From an uncultured Alphaproteobacteria bacterium (GTDB taxonomy: Bacteria; Pseudomonadota; Alphaproteobacteria; RF32; CAG-239), in contig CALXZH010000012.1 in assembly GCA_944393175.1 (NCBI GenBank), positions 1 to 64,000 on the forward strand: a DNA stretch of 64,000 nucleotides, read 5' to 3'. The translations under genes and the position numbers were made by a program. Below the pieces are notes generated by a model. It was given only the letters and a program-made list of their open reading frames with translations, was not told the DNA's origin and ran no database searches. Numbering within the stretch: position 1 is the first letter of the stretch; each line of letters starts with the position of its first letter. Shown here piece by piece: positions 49,526-58,444 of the stretch.

Positions 49526-51859
49526 ATGAAAGAAAAGCTCTATCTTGAACAAGAGTATAGTTGGAAAAAATCTTTTCTTTTAATGTTGCTGACGATTTTT
49601 TTGGCTTTGTTTTTTTTGTTCCTTTCGGGTGTTTTGTTTTTAAGTTTGGCTTTTTTGTTGGAGCAAGGTTTTTCTCTCAAATCTTTTGAAAAAATACAGA
49701 AATTTTGGCTTTCTTCCGAATATCCTTTTGATGTTTGGCGTGGATATAAAAAGTGGTGGGATAATTTTCAATTTTCATTTGTTTCCGTTATTCCTTTGTT
49801 TGGACCATTATCAGTAATTTTGGTGACTGTTTGGGCTTATTTGAAAACACCTAATTCCTTCCGTCTATGGTATCGGTTGAAACAACATTTTGCTAAGCCG
49901 CAAGATGTAGAAAAAATGGGAATCCTTGAGGGCAATTTCGGTGTCTTGGGAAAATATCATAATCAACTTATCAGACCTGAAAAACCAATGTCAGCCTTTG
50001 TGTGGGGCGGTGAAGGTTTAGGAAAAAGCAGTTGCGTGTCTTTGCCAACCGTGTTGGATTCAGATGAAGCTTGTTTGGCGGTGATGGATAGCAGCGGTGC
50101 TTTGGCAAAATATTCGAGTGGCTATCGCTCTAAGTTGGGTGAAGTGTTTTATTTTAATTGGGCGCTGACCGATGTGCCTGAAAAAGGGGAGTTTTGGCCA
50201 AGGTGGAATCCGGTGTCTTCTCAAGAATTGCCCGAACGAGGTGAAAATCGCGTCAAATATATTAAAATGCTTATTAAATGCTTGTTTCCCGAGGAAAAAA
50301 GAAATTATTGGGAAATAAGTTCGCAAACCGCAATGGAAGGGTTGCTTTTGTTTTTTGCCGCGAAAATTGAACAGGCAATGGCTAATGATTATTTTTTAAG
50401 TGAGTTGTTGGAAAAAGGAAAAATTGCTAAGCCGGATAGAGAACTCTTAGAAAGTTATTATTTATGTATGAAAACAGATTTGGCGGAAGATGCTTTGCAA
50501 AATTTGCGCAACGGGACTTTGAATTTGGATAATTATTTACCAATCGGCAGTTGGGAAAATGTGCCAGAACTTTGGAGAGGTAAGGAATTTTGTTTGCCGA
50601 TGTTTGCCGATTGTCTAATGTTACGCTATTTTTCCATTACGCAAGAAGATGAAGAAAAAGCTGCTGTCGGCGGATTTAAAATTATGTTGGGTGAATTTAT
50701 ACGCGAGGCTCGTTTGTTTGGGTATGATTCAAGAGCCATTCAAATTATGCAGCAACTCTATTATCTAACGCGCAGACAGAGGCGAATTATTTTTACAATG
50801 ATGCTTTCGCCTTTGATGGTGTTTCGTAAAAGTAATATCAGAAGCAGAACTTCTTTGAGTGATTTTACTTTGGCTCAAATGCGCGGTATTAAAAGTGATG
50901 ATGGGTGGCGTGTTACTACGGTTTACAGTGTGGCAGATGCCGTCAAATCTTCTTCGGTGATGAGCCGCTTTTTATTTGATATGTTAATTGCCTATCATCT
51001 TAATCACAAGAAAAATGACGGACCTTTCCCGATTAGTTTTGTTTTGGATGATTTTGAAAGATTACCTAAACTCTCAATGCTGACGAAAGGGTTGGTAAAG
51101 GCTAAAAGTGAAAATTTGTCTTTTATGATGTTGACCGATGGCTTGCATATGGTGGAAAAACGTTACGGTCTGGAAGAGTTAGAAGATATTATCAGTAATA
51201 GCGCAATTAAGTTGATGATGGCGGATAATGCCAAAAGAATGAGTGAACATTTTAATAAATTGGCTGTCTTTGGCACAAAGTCAGTGCAGATTCCGGCGGT
51301 GGATGCCGGGGCCTTTTCTTTGGTGAAAAAAGGATTGGCCGATGCTAATTATTATCATCGAATCGCGAATGATTTGATGCATCATCCGCGCTCGGTGAAA
51401 TTTGATAAAGAGCATTATTTGTTATTGGTGGAGGGTTTTTATCATTTGCCGGTAAATATTCGGGCGGCTAATTTTTTACGTGATAATAAATTAAAAAGCA
51501 GAGCCGCTTGCAGTGTCGGATATATTTTAGATGAAGATATTGTTGCTCATAGAAATTTGCAAGATGTTGATGTGCCGGAATTGGTTGATGTCGTCAGAAA
51601 AGGCGGCATTAATGTGGAAACAGAAGAAGATATAGATGCTTATTTGGAAGATAAGTATGATGAGGTGGCTGAAGTGTTGGATGCTGATTCGGATATTCAG
51701 TCCGTGTGGGCCGATGAGGTTTCTTCGCGTTGGAATTATACGCCAAACCCAAATCAAGAGGAAGAAAATTTGCGTCAGAAGAGCGACGATTGGTGGATGG
51801 ATGAAGATGCTTTTAAGCTTAAAGAACAACCTAATATGAACCCCTTTAAAAATAACTGA
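49526..51859 (+). CDS. VirD4/TraG-like coupling ATPase, orphan
   Basis: The 777-residue protein has two N-terminal membrane segments (about 15-47 and 82-105), Walker A GGEGLGKSS (161-169), a VMDSSGALAKYS segment equivalent to the VirD4 DPKGE region, and a Walker B FVLDDFERL (about 506-514). This is the layout of type IV secretion coupling proteins. The C-terminus is acidic. No other type IV secretion, relaxase or conjugation gene is present in the window, so the substrate and role are unknown. It may act with the SPOR lipoprotein and the pentapeptide protein upstream. Confidence 0.85.
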   Translation: MKEKLYLEQEYSWKKSFLLMLLTIFLALFFLFLSGVLFLSLAFLLEQGFSLKSFEKIQKFWLSSEYPFDVWRGYKKWWDNFQFSFVSVIPLFGPLSVILVTVWAYLKTPNSFRLWYRLKQHFAKPQDVEKMGILEGNFGVLGKYHNQLIRPEKPMSAFVWGGEGLGKSSCVSLPTVLDSDEACLAVMDSSGALAKYSSGYRSKLGEVFYFNWALTDVPEKGEFWPRWNPVSSQELPERGENRVKYIKMLIKCLFPEEKRNYWEISSQTAMEGLLLFFAAKIEQAMANDYFLSELLEKGKIAKPDRELLESYYLCMKTDLAEDALQNLRNGTLNLDNYLPIGSWENVPELWRGKEFCLPMFADCLMLRYFSITQEDEEKAAVGGFKIMLGEFIREARLFGYDSRAIQIMQQLYYLTRRQRRIIFTMMLSPLMVFRKSNIRSRTSLSDFTLAQMRGIKSDDGWRVTTVYSVADAVKSSSVMSRFLFDMLIAYHLNHKKNDGPFPISFVLDDFERLPKLSMLTKGLVKAKSENLSFMMLTDGLHMVEKRYGLEELEDIISNSAIKLMMADNAKRMSEHFNKLAVFGTKSVQIPAVDAGAFSLVKKGLADANYYHRIANDLMHHPRSVKFDKEHYLLLVEGFYHLPVNIRAANFLRDNKLKSRAACSVGYILDEDIVAHRNLQDVDVPELVDVVRKGGINVETEEDIDAYLEDKYDEVAEVLDADSDIQSVWADEVSSRWNYTPNPNQEEENLRQKSDDWWMDEDAFKLKEQPNMNPFKNN

Positions 51860-51886
51860 TTTTCGGCTGGAATTTGGCATAAATTC

Positions 51887-51895
51887 TGCTATTAT
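51887..51895 (+). promoter_or_regulatory. Extended -10 promoter candidate for rarA
   Basis: TGC precedes TATTAT (51890-51895), 29 bases before the rarA start. There is no clear -35. Confidence 0.4.
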
Positions 51896-51924
51896 AAGCA
51901 AAAATTCAAACGAATCGATGTGAG

Positions 51925-53244
51925 ATGGAAGAGACACTGTTTTCAAATAAGGTGAAAAGACCTTTGGCCGATAGGTTGCGCCCGCAAAGTCTGAAGGAAG
52001 TTGTGGGGCAAGACCATTTGGTCGGTGATGATGCACCTTTGGGACGTATGCTCAAAAGCGGTAAAATTACGTCGTTTATTTTATGGGGACCTCCGGGGTG
52101 CGGGAAAACGACTATTGCTCGTTTGATTGCCGAACATACCAATCTGTATTTTGAACAAATTTCGGCCGTGTTTTCGGGTGTGGCCGATTTGAAACGCGTG
52201 TTTCAGTATGCGCAAGAACGCCGTGCGAATCAGGGCCAAGGGACGCTCTTGTTTGTGGATGAAATTCATAGATTTAACAAGTCGCAACAAGATGGTTTTT
52301 TGCCCTATGTGGAAGACGGAACGGTTATTTTGGTGGGTGCAACGACCGAAAATCCGTCGTTTGAACTTAATGCCGCTTTGTTGTCGAGATGTCAGGTTTT
52401 TGTGCTGAACAGGCTTAGTGAAGATAATTTTGAGGAGTTGTTGCAACGAGCCGAACGCGAGGTCGGGCGCAAGTTGCCGGTAGATGAAGAAGCCAGACAG
52501 ATTATGAAGTCAACCGCCGATGGTGACGGACGCTATATTTTGAACTTGGCGGAAAGTGTTTGGGCATACGCCAAAGAGGGCGAAATTTTTGATAAAGATT
52601 CAATTTTGAAAGTTATTCGCTCGCGGGCTCCGATTTATGATAAGGGGCGCGACGGACATTATAATCTGATTTCGGCGGTGCATAAATCTTTGCGCGGCTC
52701 AGATGTGGATGCGGCTCTGTATTGGGCGGCGCGAATGCTGGAGGCCGGAGAAGACCCGAAATATTTGTTACGGCGTTTAACCCGTTTTGCGGTGGAAGAT
52801 GTGTCTTTGGCTGAACCAAATGCCGTAACCCAAGCGATTGCTTGTTGGGAAACCTATGAGCGTTTGGGCTCGCCGGAAGGTGATTTGGCAATTATGCAGT
52901 TGGTGGCTTATTTGGCTACGGCTCCAAAGTCGGTCGGGGTGTATAAGGCCATGCATAAGGCGCGTGAATTAGCCAGAAAAACCGGCTCTTTAATGCCTCC
53001 GAAAAACATCTTAAATGCACCGACAAAATTAATGAAGCAACTTGGTTACAATGAAGGATATGAATATGACCCTGATTGTGAAGACGGCTTTTCGGGGGCT
53101 AATTATTTTCCGGATGGTATGAGCCGGGTTAAACTCTATTTTCCGGTTGACAGAGGCTTTGAAAGAGAAATAAAAAAACGCGTGGACTATTTTGATAAGT
53201 TACGTATTGAAAAACAAGCACGCAAAAAACAACAAGGACAATAA
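51925..53244 (+). CDS. rarA: Replication-associated recombination protein A
   Basis: The 439-residue AAA+ ATPase has RPQSLKEVVGQDHLVG at the N-terminus, Walker A GPPGCGKTT, and Walker B FVDEIHRFNKSQQDGFLP, which is characteristic of RarA/MgsA/WRNIP1. It acts at stalled replication forks. The C-terminal oligomerisation region is present (DCEDGFSGANYFPDG). crcB starts two bases after its stop, so the two are co-transcribed. Confidence 0.95.
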   Translation: MEETLFSNKVKRPLADRLRPQSLKEVVGQDHLVGDDAPLGRMLKSGKITSFILWGPPGCGKTTIARLIAEHTNLYFEQISAVFSGVADLKRVFQYAQERRANQGQGTLLFVDEIHRFNKSQQDGFLPYVEDGTVILVGATTENPSFELNAALLSRCQVFVLNRLSEDNFEELLQRAEREVGRKLPVDEEARQIMKSTADGDGRYILNLAESVWAYAKEGEIFDKDSILKVIRSRAPIYDKGRDGHYNLISAVHKSLRGSDVDAALYWAARMLEAGEDPKYLLRRLTRFAVEDVSLAEPNAVTQAIACWETYERLGSPEGDLAIMQLVAYLATAPKSVGVYKAMHKARELARKTGSLMPPKNILNAPTKLMKQLGYNEGYEYDPDCEDGFSGANYFPDGMSRVKLYFPVDRGFEREIKKRVDYFDKLRIEKQARKKQQGQ

Positions 53245-53246
53245 AA

Positions 53247-53606
53247 ATGGTTATTTTAGGCGTATTTCTCGGTGGAGGAATCGGGTCTATTTTGAGATGG
53301 TTGGTTACTTCTAAAATTTCATCACATTGGGGCGTGATGCTGACAAATATTATCGGGGCGTTGTTGATTGGGATGGCGTCGGAATATTTTTTGAGCAAAA
53401 CGAATCTACGGCCGGAACTCAGGAGCTTTATTATTACCGGTTTTTTGGGCGGATTTACAACCTTTTCAACCTATATGTTGGATTTTAATAATTTGTTGAT
53501 GAGCCAAAAATGGTATGAGGCCGGTGCTTATTTGACGGGTTCAATCGTGATTGGGTTTGGCTTTTTGCTGGTTGGCGCTAAAATGATGCGGATGTTTATT
53601 GCTTGA
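53247..53606 (+). CDS. crcB: Fluoride channel/exporter CrcB (Fluc)
   Basis: The 119-residue protein has four membrane helices. The motif TNIIGALLIG holds the conserved Asn and GFLGGFTTFSTYM is the Fluc signature. It exports fluoride as a dimer. It lies two bases after rarA, a common alphaproteobacterial arrangement (rarA-crcB-rluC). No fluoride riboswitch was found; its upstream space is coding. The ribosome binding site is AAGGAC. Confidence 0.95.
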   Translation: MVILGVFLGGGIGSILRWLVTSKISSHWGVMLTNIIGALLIGMASEYFLSKTNLRPELRSFIITGFLGGFTTFSTYMLDFNNLLMSQKWYEAGAYLTGSIVIGFGFLLVGAKMMRMFIA

Positions 53607-53669
53607 TTTTTTTGCGCTTTTCTTTTATATGAAAAGTAATTTCATAATATTATTCTAAATTTATTGGGT

Positions 53670-54122
53670 ATGGAAAATGATGTTTTAAAAGAAAAAAAGT
53701 CTTCTTATTTTGTGAGCCCTATCGGTATGGGGCGAAAAGTTTTAACGGCTAATCTTGCTTTGCATAGCGGAAAATCTTTGGAAGTCAGAGTTTATGGGAA
53801 TTCTGATTTTGAAACAGGTGAAGATGTCGTCAGCTCTTTAAAAGATTTTGTTTTGGCATTGCTCAACGAATCGTCTGCTGATTTGCAGGAATTGGCACGC
53901 GTTTTGCGTGATGAGTATGGTATTGAGGCGGTGAAGATTAATAATTGCGGTTGCAGTTTTGAAATGAAAAGATTTTTGGAACCGCGGTACGTATTAGAAA
54001 GAGTAGAGCTTCCTGTGCTTGAGCCGGCTTGGATTGATGCAAAAAAACAGAAGAAAAATTATTTCGTTCCCAAAAAAATCGGAAAAGTACGGACAAAATG
54101 CAGCTATGGCCGTAGAAAGTAA
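53670..54122 (+). CDS. Orphan small basic protein, unknown function
   Basis: The 150-residue product has a mixed sequence with FVSPIGMGRKVLTANLALHS, an ADLQELARVLRDEYGI helix, NNCGCSFEMKRFL and a strongly basic C-terminus (KKQKKNYFVPKKIGKVRTK). No known domain was recognised; nucleic-acid binding is possible from charge alone. The ATG at 53670 is preferred over a TTG at 53664, but there is no clear Shine-Dalgarno. It is followed by a strong terminator. Confidence 0.6.
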   Translation: MENDVLKEKKSSYFVSPIGMGRKVLTANLALHSGKSLEVRVYGNSDFETGEDVVSSLKDFVLALLNESSADLQELARVLRDEYGIEAVKINNCGCSFEMKRFLEPRYVLERVELPVLEPAWIDAKKQKKNYFVPKKIGKVRTKCSYGRRK

Positions 54123-54134
54123 ATTTGGTTTGCA

Positions 54135-54173
54135 AAACCGCTCTGAATTTTTATTCGGGGCGGTTTGTGTTTT
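54135..54173 (+). terminator. Intrinsic terminator
   Basis: AAACCGCTCTGAAT pairs with ATTCGGGGCGGTTT (two G-U pairs) around TTTT, followed by GTGTTTT. Confidence 0.8.
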
Positions 54174-54231
54174 AAATTTGTAAATCTTTTAAGTTTATTT
54201 TACACTACCTACAAAGTTGAGAGGAAAAAAT

Positions 54232-55164
54232 ATGTCGGGTGTCGAAATTAAAAAAGTTAAGCAAGAAGATGACGGTATGCGTCTGAACAGATGGTTTTTG
54301 AAGTATTATCCGAATTTGACTTTGGGAAGATTACAAAAACTCTTGCGTACCAAGCAGATTAAAGTAGATGGTAAAAGAGCGGAAGCAAGTTTGAAATTGG
54401 TGGCCGGAAGTGAAGTGCGCGTGCCGCCGATGGATGACCAAAACGTGGTTGAAAATAAGGCGCAAATTACCAAAAGAGATGCCTCATATATTGCCTCTTT
54501 GGTGATTTATAAAGATGATAATATCATCGTGTTAAACAAACCATCGGGTTTGGCGGTGCAAGGGGGAACAAATACCGACAGGCATGTGGATGGAATGCTT
54601 GATGCCCTGTGTTTTGAAAAATCAGAAAAGCCAAAACTCGTGCATCGGATTGATAAAAATACAAGCGGCGTGTTGGTGTTGGCAAGGAATCGGACTTGGG
54701 CCGATAAATTAACCAAGGCTTTCAGAGAACATTTGTTGCCCAAAACATATTTGGCTTTGGTGTGCAATACACCTAAAAAAGAATCGGGCGAGATTAAGGC
54801 AAATTTGGAAAAAATCGGTGAAAAATGCGTGGTTACCGATGAGGGAAAACCGGCAATTACAAGTTTTAGAGTGTTAGATGAAGTGGGGAGCAAATTTGCT
54901 TTGGTGGAAACCATGCCTTTGACGGGGCGGACGCACCAAATCAGAGCTCATATGGAATATATCGGTTGTCCGATTGTCGGTGATGACAAATATTTCGGCG
55001 GAGAAAAACGTCAGAAATTTAAGGATATTCAGGATAAACTTTATCTCCATGCGTACAAAATTGATTTGTCGGCCTTATATAATAAGAAATTGGTGATTAA
55101 GGCAGCTTTGCCGACGCATTTCACTGAGGCTTTAAAAACTCTGGGTATTGAATTTAAGGGGTAA
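54232..55164 (+). CDS. rluC: RluC/RluD-family 23S rRNA pseudouridine synthase
   Basis: The 310-residue enzyme has an N-terminal S4 domain (MRLNRWFLKYYPNLTLGRLQ) and the catalytic domain with HRIDKNTSGVLVLA, containing the catalytic Asp near residue 138, and MPLTGRTHQIRAHM. LHAYKIDL supports the RluC/RluD clade. GAGAGGA precedes the ATG. The rarA-crcB-rluC order supports RluC, the enzyme for positions 955, 2504 and 2580 in E. coli. Confidence 0.9.
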   Translation: MSGVEIKKVKQEDDGMRLNRWFLKYYPNLTLGRLQKLLRTKQIKVDGKRAEASLKLVAGSEVRVPPMDDQNVVENKAQITKRDASYIASLVIYKDDNIIVLNKPSGLAVQGGTNTDRHVDGMLDALCFEKSEKPKLVHRIDKNTSGVLVLARNRTWADKLTKAFREHLLPKTYLALVCNTPKKESGEIKANLEKIGEKCVVTDEGKPAITSFRVLDEVGSKFALVETMPLTGRTHQIRAHMEYIGCPIVGDDKYFGGEKRQKFKDIQDKLYLHAYKIDLSALYNKKLVIKAALPTHFTEALKTLGIEFKG

Positions 55165-55168
55165 AAAA

Positions 55169-57340
55169 ATGAAAAAGTTTTTTAAAATCTTGAGCTTTTT
55201 ATTAATCGTTTTAATCCTTGGTATTCTGGGTGGAGGATATTATTTTCTCAAAACATTTGATTTGAACGAATATAAAAAATATGCCGAAGATTTAGCCTCA
55301 AAAGAGTTAGGACGAAAATTAACCATTAACGGTGAGGCCAGCCTTGGAATTTCTTTAATCCCGACCTTGGTGATTAATGATGTGGAGTTAGCGAACGCAC
55401 CTTGGGCGCAATATCCGCAAATGGTCAAAGTAAAACAGCTGAAACTGGAATTTGCTTTGCTGCCGTTGCTCCAAAAACAAGTGATTATCAATAATATTAC
55501 ACTGAGTGAGCCTGAAGTTTATTTGGAAGTGTCGGCTGAGGGAAAAGAAAACTGGGTGTTGGGCGCTGAAGAAAAAGCTGTCGCAAAGAGTTTGCCGGAA
55601 CCCCAACTTCCGCAAAATTCAGCCGAAGAGATTACGCTGCCGATTGGGGAAGTATCGCAAGATGTTGCAAAAGTTGAAAGCAGTCCGGCTAATGCTTTGA
55701 TTGCCGGTTTTGCCGCCAAAAATGTGACAATTCAAAATGCAATTTTGATGTTTGATGATTTGCAATCCGGCAGTCAGGTTAATGTCGGAATTAATACGTT
55801 TAATTTATCGATGGATAGCATGGATGCTCCGATTAGCCTTGATTTTGATGTGACATATGATCATCAACCCATTGTCGGGCAGGCTGTTTTGGGCTCGGTT
55901 AATGAATTTTTGAAGGCTGAAAATCCTTATGCGATAGATGTTAATGTGAAAGCCTATCAAGTACAGGCAAAGGCCAAAGGTGTGCTCAACAATATTTTGT
56001 CTGACATTAGTTATGACTTGGCGGTTAATGTTTATAACCCAGCGGGAAATTTTGAGGCTCCGGAGGCAACCTTAATTGCTGATTTGAGCGGAAATACCCA
56101 AAACATTAAAACGGATATTTCTTCTCTAACCGTGGCCGGAAATGTTATTGCCGGTACGGTTGAGGCTAATATCAGTGCTGCAAAACCATATATCAAAGCT
56201 AACTTGAATTCGGCACAAATCGATTTGCAATCTTTTAATCAAAGTCAGCCTATGGCTTTGAATTTACCTGATTTTAGCATTATCGGGACGGCGCAAGCCT
56301 CACAACTTGTTCCTGATGAGAAGGTGCCTTACGAGGTGTTAAATACGCTCAATGCCGATGTGGTGCTTAACGTTAAAAACTTGATTGTTAATGAGGTGGT
56401 ATCAGCCCAAAATGTGGCTCTGACTGCCAGTTTGAAAAATGGTGTGCTCAAGGTTAATCCTTTGGTGTTTGACTTTGGGCAAGGTGATATTGATGCGCAA
56501 CTGAATGTTGATTCAAAAACACAAAAAATTGTGTTGAAGCTCAACAGCAAAAATGTTTTGCTCCAAGATTTGCACAAAGAATTTGTGGTTGAAGGCCCTC
56601 AAGATTTCGGTATCAAATCAGGGGGAAAGACACAAGTTTTTGCCGATGTTACAACACAAGGTGCAACCTATCGCCAGTTGGTGCAAAATCTGAACGGTCA
56701 AGTTGTGACAATCGTCGGAGAATCGGTTGTTAATACCGGAAGTTTGCACTTTTTGACAGGAAATCTCTTGTCGCAGTTGTTAAATATCATTGATTTGAAG
56801 GTAAATAAAAATCCCGAAATTAATTTGCAATGTGCCGTGGTCAGAACCGATTTGAGTGCCGGAAAAGCTAAGTTTCCGCAAAGTATTGCCATCCAGTCCA
56901 AACAGCTGAATTTGGTGAGCGACGGTGTGATTAATATGGTTAATGATAAAATCAGCTTTACGGTTACGCCATCCTTTAGTCTGACGGATACAAATGTGGC
57001 GCAGGCTTTGTCGTCTTTTATTAAAATCGACGGGACACTCGATAATCCAAAAATTTCTTTAGATGAAAAACAAGCCCTGCAGACTTTGGTGGGTGTGGCT
57101 ACAACGGGGCCGGCCTTTATCGGTTCGCAAATGGTGCTCGATTCATCTTCAGGTCAATGTTGGACGGCTTTGAAAAATACGCCCTTTGCAAATCAATTTC
57201 CGGCACCAAGTAAAATTTCAACCATTAAAAATGATGCCGTAAAAGATTCAAAGGCGGCAGTCAAAGATGCCGGAAAACAAATTGAAAAAAGCGTGCGTGA
57301 TATTCGCGATAATTTGAAAACGTTATTAAAATCTTTTTAG
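55169..57340 (+). CDS. AsmA-family protein
   Basis: The 723-residue protein has one N-terminal membrane anchor (FFKILSFLLIVLILGILGGG) and a large periplasmic part. The segment GRKLTINGEASLGISLIPTL followed by NDVELANAPW is the AsmA N-terminal chorein-like signature, and the C-terminal AsmA_2 domain follows. AsmA-like proteins are thought to carry phospholipids between membranes. It lies five bases after rluC. The Lys-rich tail resembles a coiled extension. Confidence 0.9.
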   Translation: MKKFFKILSFLLIVLILGILGGGYYFLKTFDLNEYKKYAEDLASKELGRKLTINGEASLGISLIPTLVINDVELANAPWAQYPQMVKVKQLKLEFALLPLLQKQVIINNITLSEPEVYLEVSAEGKENWVLGAEEKAVAKSLPEPQLPQNSAEEITLPIGEVSQDVAKVESSPANALIAGFAAKNVTIQNAILMFDDLQSGSQVNVGINTFNLSMDSMDAPISLDFDVTYDHQPIVGQAVLGSVNEFLKAENPYAIDVNVKAYQVQAKAKGVLNNILSDISYDLAVNVYNPAGNFEAPEATLIADLSGNTQNIKTDISSLTVAGNVIAGTVEANISAAKPYIKANLNSAQIDLQSFNQSQPMALNLPDFSIIGTAQASQLVPDEKVPYEVLNTLNADVVLNVKNLIVNEVVSAQNVALTASLKNGVLKVNPLVFDFGQGDIDAQLNVDSKTQKIVLKLNSKNVLLQDLHKEFVVEGPQDFGIKSGGKTQVFADVTTQGATYRQLVQNLNGQVVTIVGESVVNTGSLHFLTGNLLSQLLNIIDLKVNKNPEINLQCAVVRTDLSAGKAKFPQSIAIQSKQLNLVSDGVINMVNDKISFTVTPSFSLTDTNVAQALSSFIKIDGTLDNPKISLDEKQALQTLVGVATTGPAFIGSQMVLDSSSGQCWTALKNTPFANQFPAPSKISTIKNDAVKDSKAAVKDAGKQIEKSVRDIRDNLKTLLKSF

Positions 57341-57352
57341 AGGACAAGAATA

Positions 57353-57853
57353 ATGACTACTGATTTTAAGGCTATGGTGAAAGATGTTTCGCAACATCGG
57401 AAAGAAATTATTGAACGGATGGTCAATTTTTCTTTGACCGATACATTGTTGTTTCGTAATCCCGATGCGGTAGATTTGATTGAAGAGGAACGCAAGGTCT
57501 GGGACCCGATTGTTGAATGGGCTAAAGATAAAATGAAAGTTGATTTTAAGACCTCGGAAAGTTTGGAAGTCCCGGTTGAAAATAATGCCTCTTTGCCTCG
57601 CTTGCAGGTCTTTTTGGAATCTTTGTCCGATAAAGAATTGGTTGTGTTTTATGAGGTTTCTAAAATTACAAAATCAGTTCTTTTGGCTGCGGCTTTTGTT
57701 AAAGGAAAAGTAAATGCCGAGGATACATTTAAGACAGCATTCTTAGAAGAAATTTGGCAGGCCGATAAGTGGGGACATGATGAACAAGCCGATAAACGCC
57801 GTGAAATTATTCAACAAGAACTCAAAGATGCGGAAAATTTTTTGAATAGCTAA
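57353..57853 (+). CDS. ATP12-like F1-ATPase assembly chaperone, short form
   Basis: The 166-residue protein matches the C-terminal domain of ATP12: SLTDTLLFRNPDAVDLIEEE, VWDPIVEWAKDKM, VSKITKSVLLAAAFVKGKVN and EEIWQADKWGHDEQADKR. ATP12 binds the alpha subunit during F1 assembly. Family members are usually about 240 residues with an N-terminal domain that is missing here. Its place downstream of rarA-crcB-rluC is typical of alphaproteobacteria. Its stop overlaps the acylphosphatase start (TAATG). Confidence 0.8.
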   Translation: MTTDFKAMVKDVSQHRKEIIERMVNFSLTDTLLFRNPDAVDLIEEERKVWDPIVEWAKDKMKVDFKTSESLEVPVENNASLPRLQVFLESLSDKELVVFYEVSKITKSVLLAAAFVKGKVNAEDTFKTAFLEEIWQADKWGHDEQADKRREIIQQELKDAENFLNS

Positions 57854-58143
57854 TGCAAAAAGAAGTCTTTATCAAAATTAAAGGTCGCGTTCAAGGAATC
57901 GGATTTCGTTGGTGGGCGGTGAAAACCGCTAATGAAATCGGAGGGTTGTCCGGTTGGGTGCATAATGAAACGGACGGTTCGGTTGAGATTATGATGCGCG
58001 GCGAAGAAGAAAAAATTGATGAAATGGTGTTGGCTTGCCATTCCGGTCCGCCTTTGGCAAGAGTTGATTCCGTCTCCTTTGTGGTGGGGAGATGGTCTTG
58101 CTTTTTGCCGCCGATTGAAGAGGGGGTTTTTAAGCGATTTTGA
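57853..58143 (+). CDS. acyP: Acylphosphatase
   Basis: The 96-residue enzyme hydrolyses carboxyl-phosphate bonds. GRVQGIGFRWW contains the phosphate-binding Arg, and GWVHNETDGSVEIMM contains the catalytic Asn. The last ~15 residues differ from the usual ending (IEEGVFKRF). It overlaps the ATP12-like gene by one base, so it is translationally coupled. Confidence 0.93.
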   Translation: MQKEVFIKIKGRVQGIGFRWWAVKTANEIGGLSGWVHNETDGSVEIMMRGEEEKIDEMVLACHSGPPLARVDSVSFVVGRWSCFLPPIEEGVFKRF

Positions 58144-58159
58144 TTTTGAGGAGGGAATA

Positions 58160-58441
58160 ATGCGCAAAATTGAAAAATCAAAAGAAAATGTGCAGAAATG
58201 TCTTTGTTTGCAATGTCCTTCCTATTCGCAAATTTGCCAAATTAAAAATACGGTCGGTACGTCTTATAAACTTATGACCGAAGTTGATAAGATTAAACAT
58301 TTGGAATTGATGTTTTGTGCTTTTGAAAAAAGCCGTTGTATCGTGGAAAGCAAAGGTTGCTTATGCAAGCAATGTGAAATTTACCAAAAATATCACTTAC
58401 AACATCAGGATTATTGTCTGAAAACCGGTGGGACGAATTAA
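58160..58441 (+). CDS. Cys-rich DUF2769-like protein
   Basis: The 93-residue protein contains CLCLQCPSYSQIC near the start, then FCAFEKSRC and CLCKQCEIYQKYH, giving about ten Cys that may bind metal. The first block fits DUF2769, a family known mainly from archaea and anaerobic bacteria. The start at 58160 follows GGAGGGAATA. It lies 16 bases after acyP and converges with trhP, four bases apart. Function is unknown. Confidence 0.7.
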   Translation: MRKIEKSKENVQKCLCLQCPSYSQICQIKNTVGTSYKLMTEVDKIKHLELMFCAFEKSRCIVESKGCLCKQCEIYQKYHLQHQDYCLKTGGTN

Positions 58442-58444
58442 ATC

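Noticed and set aside
49526-51859. Integrative conjugative element around the VirD4-like gene
   Set aside because: No relaxase, integrase, VirB homologue or attachment-site repeat was found; flanking genes are core chromosomal genes.
53247-53300. Fluoride riboswitch upstream of crcB
   Set aside because: crcB starts two bases after rarA, leaving no room for a leader RNA, and no riboswitch consensus was seen.
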